The translations under genes and the position numbers were made by a program. From Vulcanimicrobiia bacterium (GTDB taxonomy: Bacteria; Vulcanimicrobiota; Vulcanimicrobiia; Vulcanimicrobiales; Vulcanimicrobiaceae), in NCBI GenBank assembly GCA_025451135.1, contig JANWKW010000043.1, positions 1-7,377 of the forward strand: 7,377 bases of DNA, read 5' to 3'. Shown here one piece after another: positions 5,253 through 7,377 of this stretch; position 1 is the first letter of the stretch, and every line of letters starts with the position of its first letter. The notes beneath the pieces are model-generated. The model was not told the DNA's origin. It was given only the letters and a program-made list of their open reading frames with translations, and ran no database searches.

Positions 5253-6935
5253 GTGGATCGCATCGCAACGATGTGGAGTGACATAGCCGGCCGGTTGAGC
5301 GGTATGTGGAACGGGATGAACCGTTCCACGCGCACCTTCGCGATGGTCGGTGCGGGTGTGGTCGCGGCGTTGATCGCTACGATCGTGTATTTCTCGGTGG
5401 GCCGCGGTCCGTCGTACTCTCCGCTCTTCTCGAACCTCTCCGCCGACGACGCGACCGCGATCACCCAGCGACTCAAAGACGATAAGGTCCCGTACCGCCT
5501 CTCGAGCGACGGCAAGACCGTCTACGTCCCCGATGGGAACCTCGGCGACGAACGGGTCGCGATCGCCGGCTCAGGCGTGATGAAGGGCGGCAGCACCGGC
5601 TACGAGCTGTTCGACCGGACCAATTTCGGCATGACCCAGTTCCAGGAGAACCTGGACAAGACGCGGGCCATCGAAGGCGAACTCGAACGCACCATCTCCG
5701 GGCTCGATCCCGTCGAGAGCGCGCGCGTCCACATCGCCTCGCCCGACGAGACGCTCTACTCCTCGACCCAAGCCCCGACCACCGCCTCGGTCGCGATCAA
5801 AGAGAAGGCCGGCCAGTCGCTCTCGCCGACCCAGGTCAAGGGCATCACGATGCTCGTCTCGAGCGCGGTCGAGAACCTCAAACCCGAGAACGTCACGCTG
5901 ATCAATCAGGACGGCCAAGTGCTCTTGCCGACCGCCGGCAGCGCCGCCTCCGGCGACGAGGCGAGCGTCGGCGGCGGCGACGCGCTCAAGATCACGCAGG
6001 AACAGCTCCTCGCCAAGCAGCGGTACGAGACGAACCTCCAGCAGAACATCCAATCGATGCTCGATCAGACGCTCGGGCCCAAGCGCGCCATCGCGCGCGT
6101 CTCCACCAAGATGAATTTCGACGCCAACGCCGTCGACAGCAAGACCTACGCGCCGCAGGGGACCGCGCTCTCGACGCAGTCCAAGCGCGAATCGTACGTC
6201 GGCACCCAGCCGCAGCGTCAGGCGGCCACCGGCGTGCCCGGGACGACGTCGAACATCGGCACGTATCAGGGCACCCAAGGCGCCCAGACCAACGGCCGCT
6301 ACAACAAGTCGGAGAACACCACCAACTACGACATCTCGGTGCAGAACACCAAGCACATCGACGCGCCCGGCAAGGTCACGCAGACCAGCGTGGCCGTCCT
6401 GGTCGATTCGGCGCCGGTCGTCGTGGCGGGTTCGCCGGGACCGGCGGCGACCGCGTATCAGACGACCCCGGCCAACGTGCTGCAGATCCGCAACACCGTC
6501 ATCGCCGCCGCGGGCCTGAACCTGGCGCAGGGCGATCAGGTCTCGGTCGAAGCCGTTCCGTTCAACCCGGCGGCGTCCGCGCCGCAGAACGGCAGCGCGC
6601 CGGCGGCCTCGACCGTGCTCGGCGTTCCGCTCTGGGCGCTGCTCGCGCTGGGCGGCATCGGCCTGCTGGTGCTGCTCGGCATGCTGGCCGCTCGCACCCG
6701 CCGCCCGTCGGCCTGGCAGCCGGGCAGCGACCTGCCGTCGTTCGACTCGTCGCTGGCCGAAGAACTGCCGCCCTTCGAGGAGCACCCGATGCTCGACGGC
6801 GCGCCGGGGATCGCGTCGCCGATCCGTTCGGCCGCGGATCTGACGCGCGAGCAGATGATCGAGTACGTCACCACCGTCGCTCAAGAGAACCCCGATAGCA
6901 TCGCGAAGCTCGTGAAACTGTGGTTGGCTGAATAG
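5253..6935 (+). CDS. fliF: Flagellar MS-ring protein FliF
   Basis: FliF forms the MS ring in the inner membrane, the base on which the flagellar motor, export gate and FliG rotor assemble. The 560-aa length matches the family. TM1 is about residues 28-48, followed by ring-building modules with SPLFSNLSADDATAI, VPYRLSSDGKTVYVPD, ELFDRTNFGMTQFQENLDK (119-136) and the strongly conserved RTISGLDPVESARVHIASP (146-164). A Gly/Thr/Gln/Asn-rich stretch (about 300-360) fits the beta-collar insertion of the third module. TM2 is about 455-480. The C-terminal tail, TREQMIEYVTTVAQENPDSI followed by AKLVKLWL, is the typical FliG-binding helix. GTG 5253 is chosen because GGGATAGG ends 5 nt upstream; the in-frame ATG 5271 lacks a site. 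fliG starts immediately after the stop codon. Confidence 0.98.
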   Translation: MDRIATMWSDIAGRLSGMWNGMNRSTRTFAMVGAGVVAALIATIVYFSVGRGPSYSPLFSNLSADDATAITQRLKDDKVPYRLSSDGKTVYVPDGNLGDERVAIAGSGVMKGGSTGYELFDRTNFGMTQFQENLDKTRAIEGELERTISGLDPVESARVHIASPDETLYSSTQAPTTASVAIKEKAGQSLSPTQVKGITMLVSSAVENLKPENVTLINQDGQVLLPTAGSAASGDEASVGGGDALKITQEQLLAKQRYETNLQQNIQSMLDQTLGPKRAIARVSTKMNFDANAVDSKTYAPQGTALSTQSKRESYVGTQPQRQAATGVPGTTSNIGTYQGTQGAQTNGRYNKSENTTNYDISVQNTKHIDAPGKVTQTSVAVLVDSAPVVVAGSPGPAATAYQTTPANVLQIRNTVIAAAGLNLAQGDQVSVEAVPFNPAASAPQNGSAPAASTVLGVPLWALLALGGIGLLVLLGMLAARTRRPSAWQPGSDLPSFDSSLAEELPPFEEHPMLDGAPGIASPIRSAADLTREQMIEYVTTVAQENPDSIAKLVKLWLAE

Positions 6936-7377
6936 ATGGATTCCCCGATCGTCAACCTCGCCGGCGTCGAGAACGACCACCACGGCTTCGAACCGATGTA
7001 CGCCGAAGCGCCCGGCGTCGACGTCACCGGCCCGGAGAAGGCCGCGATCCTGATCATCACGCTGGGGCTCGAGCTCTCGGCGACGATCTTCAAGTTCTTG
7101 CGCCAGGACGAGGTCGAGCGGATCGTGCTCGAGATCGCCAAGATCTCGACCGTGCCCATCGACAAGCGCGACGCCGTCATCACCGAGGCGTACCAGCGCG
7201 CGATCGCGCTCAAGTACATCAACGAAGGCGGCATCGAGTACGCCAAGGAGATCCTCGAGCGTTCGTTCGGCGCGGGCCAGGCCGACGATATGACGAGCCG
7301 GCTGTTCGCCGCGCTCAAGCACGGCAACCCGCTCGAACTGATCAAGAAGACCGAGCCGGCGCAGCTGCTGCAGTTCA
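6936..7377 (+). CDS. fliG: Flagellar motor switch protein FliG, 3' end outside window
   Basis: FliG is the rotor protein that binds the FliF tail and interacts with the stator and the FliM/FliN switch. The visible 147 residues cover the N-terminal FliF-binding domain and the start of the middle domain: TGPEKAAILIITLGLELSA, FKFLRQDEVERIVLEIAKIS, YINEGGIEYAKEILERSFG and DPAQLL-like TEPAQLLQF at the edge. The start is ATG 6936, directly after the fliF TAG and in the same frame, with no clear Shine-Dalgarno site, so it relies on coupling to fliF. About 30 residues (through APGVDV) precede the conserved TGPEKAAIL core, more than in Escherichia coli FliG; an internal ATG at 6996 would shorten this to about 10. 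The gene is cut by the window end, and other flagellar genes probably follow. Confidence 0.96.
   Translation, partial: MDSPIVNLAGVENDHHGFEPMYAEAPGVDVTGPEKAAILIITLGLELSATIFKFLRQDEVERIVLEIAKISTVPIDKRDAVITEAYQRAIALKYINEGGIEYAKEILERSFGAGQADDMTSRLFAALKHGNPLELIKKTEPAQLLQF

Noticed and set aside
5571..7322. A 583-codon minus-strand open frame opposite fliF and fliG
   Set aside because: Antisense shadow of two conserved flagellar genes, with low-complexity Arg/Gly/Asp composition and no domain.

Overview
This is a gene-dense, high-GC window with every gene on the + strand, ordinary bacterial codon patterns and no mobile elements, tRNAs, rRNAs or CRISPR arrays that I can see. The gene set points to a flagellated bacterium with a two-component system, purine salvage and AMP synthesis, and a secreted mannosidase. 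I cannot place it from sequence alone. The mix of high GC, PurA with an HPRT and the GH125 arrangement made me think of a little-cultured, non-proteobacterial lineage such as Eremiobacterota/Vulcanimicrobiota, but that is only an impression.

Layout. At 1-1647 lies a two-component pair: the C-terminal part of an OmpR/PhoB-type response regulator, overlapping a soluble histidine kinase by 14 nt. The kinase has a degenerate GGDEF-like N-terminal region and an unusually short ATP lid. At 1664-5068 follows a tight run: a 107-aa protein with a PD-(D/E)xK-nuclease-like motif arrangement, a 4-nt overlap into an HPRT-like phosphoribosyltransferase, an apparent 8-nt overlap into an exported GH125 alpha-mannosidase, then purA after 12 nt. 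The spacing lets 1-5068 be one transcript.

The 184-nt gap 5069-5252 is the only real intergenic region. It is locally less GC-rich, has sigma-28-like promoter elements with a non-standard spacer, and can form a long imperfect helix plus two mutually exclusive stems before the next start codon. I see no intrinsic terminator with a T tract.

From 5253 a flagellar operon begins: fliF (MS ring) followed with zero spacing and in the same frame by fliG (rotor switch), which runs off the window end.

I did not find a wholly new multi-gene system. The points most worth following up are the atypical kinase, the coupled nuclease-like/HPRT-like pair with substitutions at conserved HPRT positions, the likely CTG start of the mannosidase, and the structured fliF leader.
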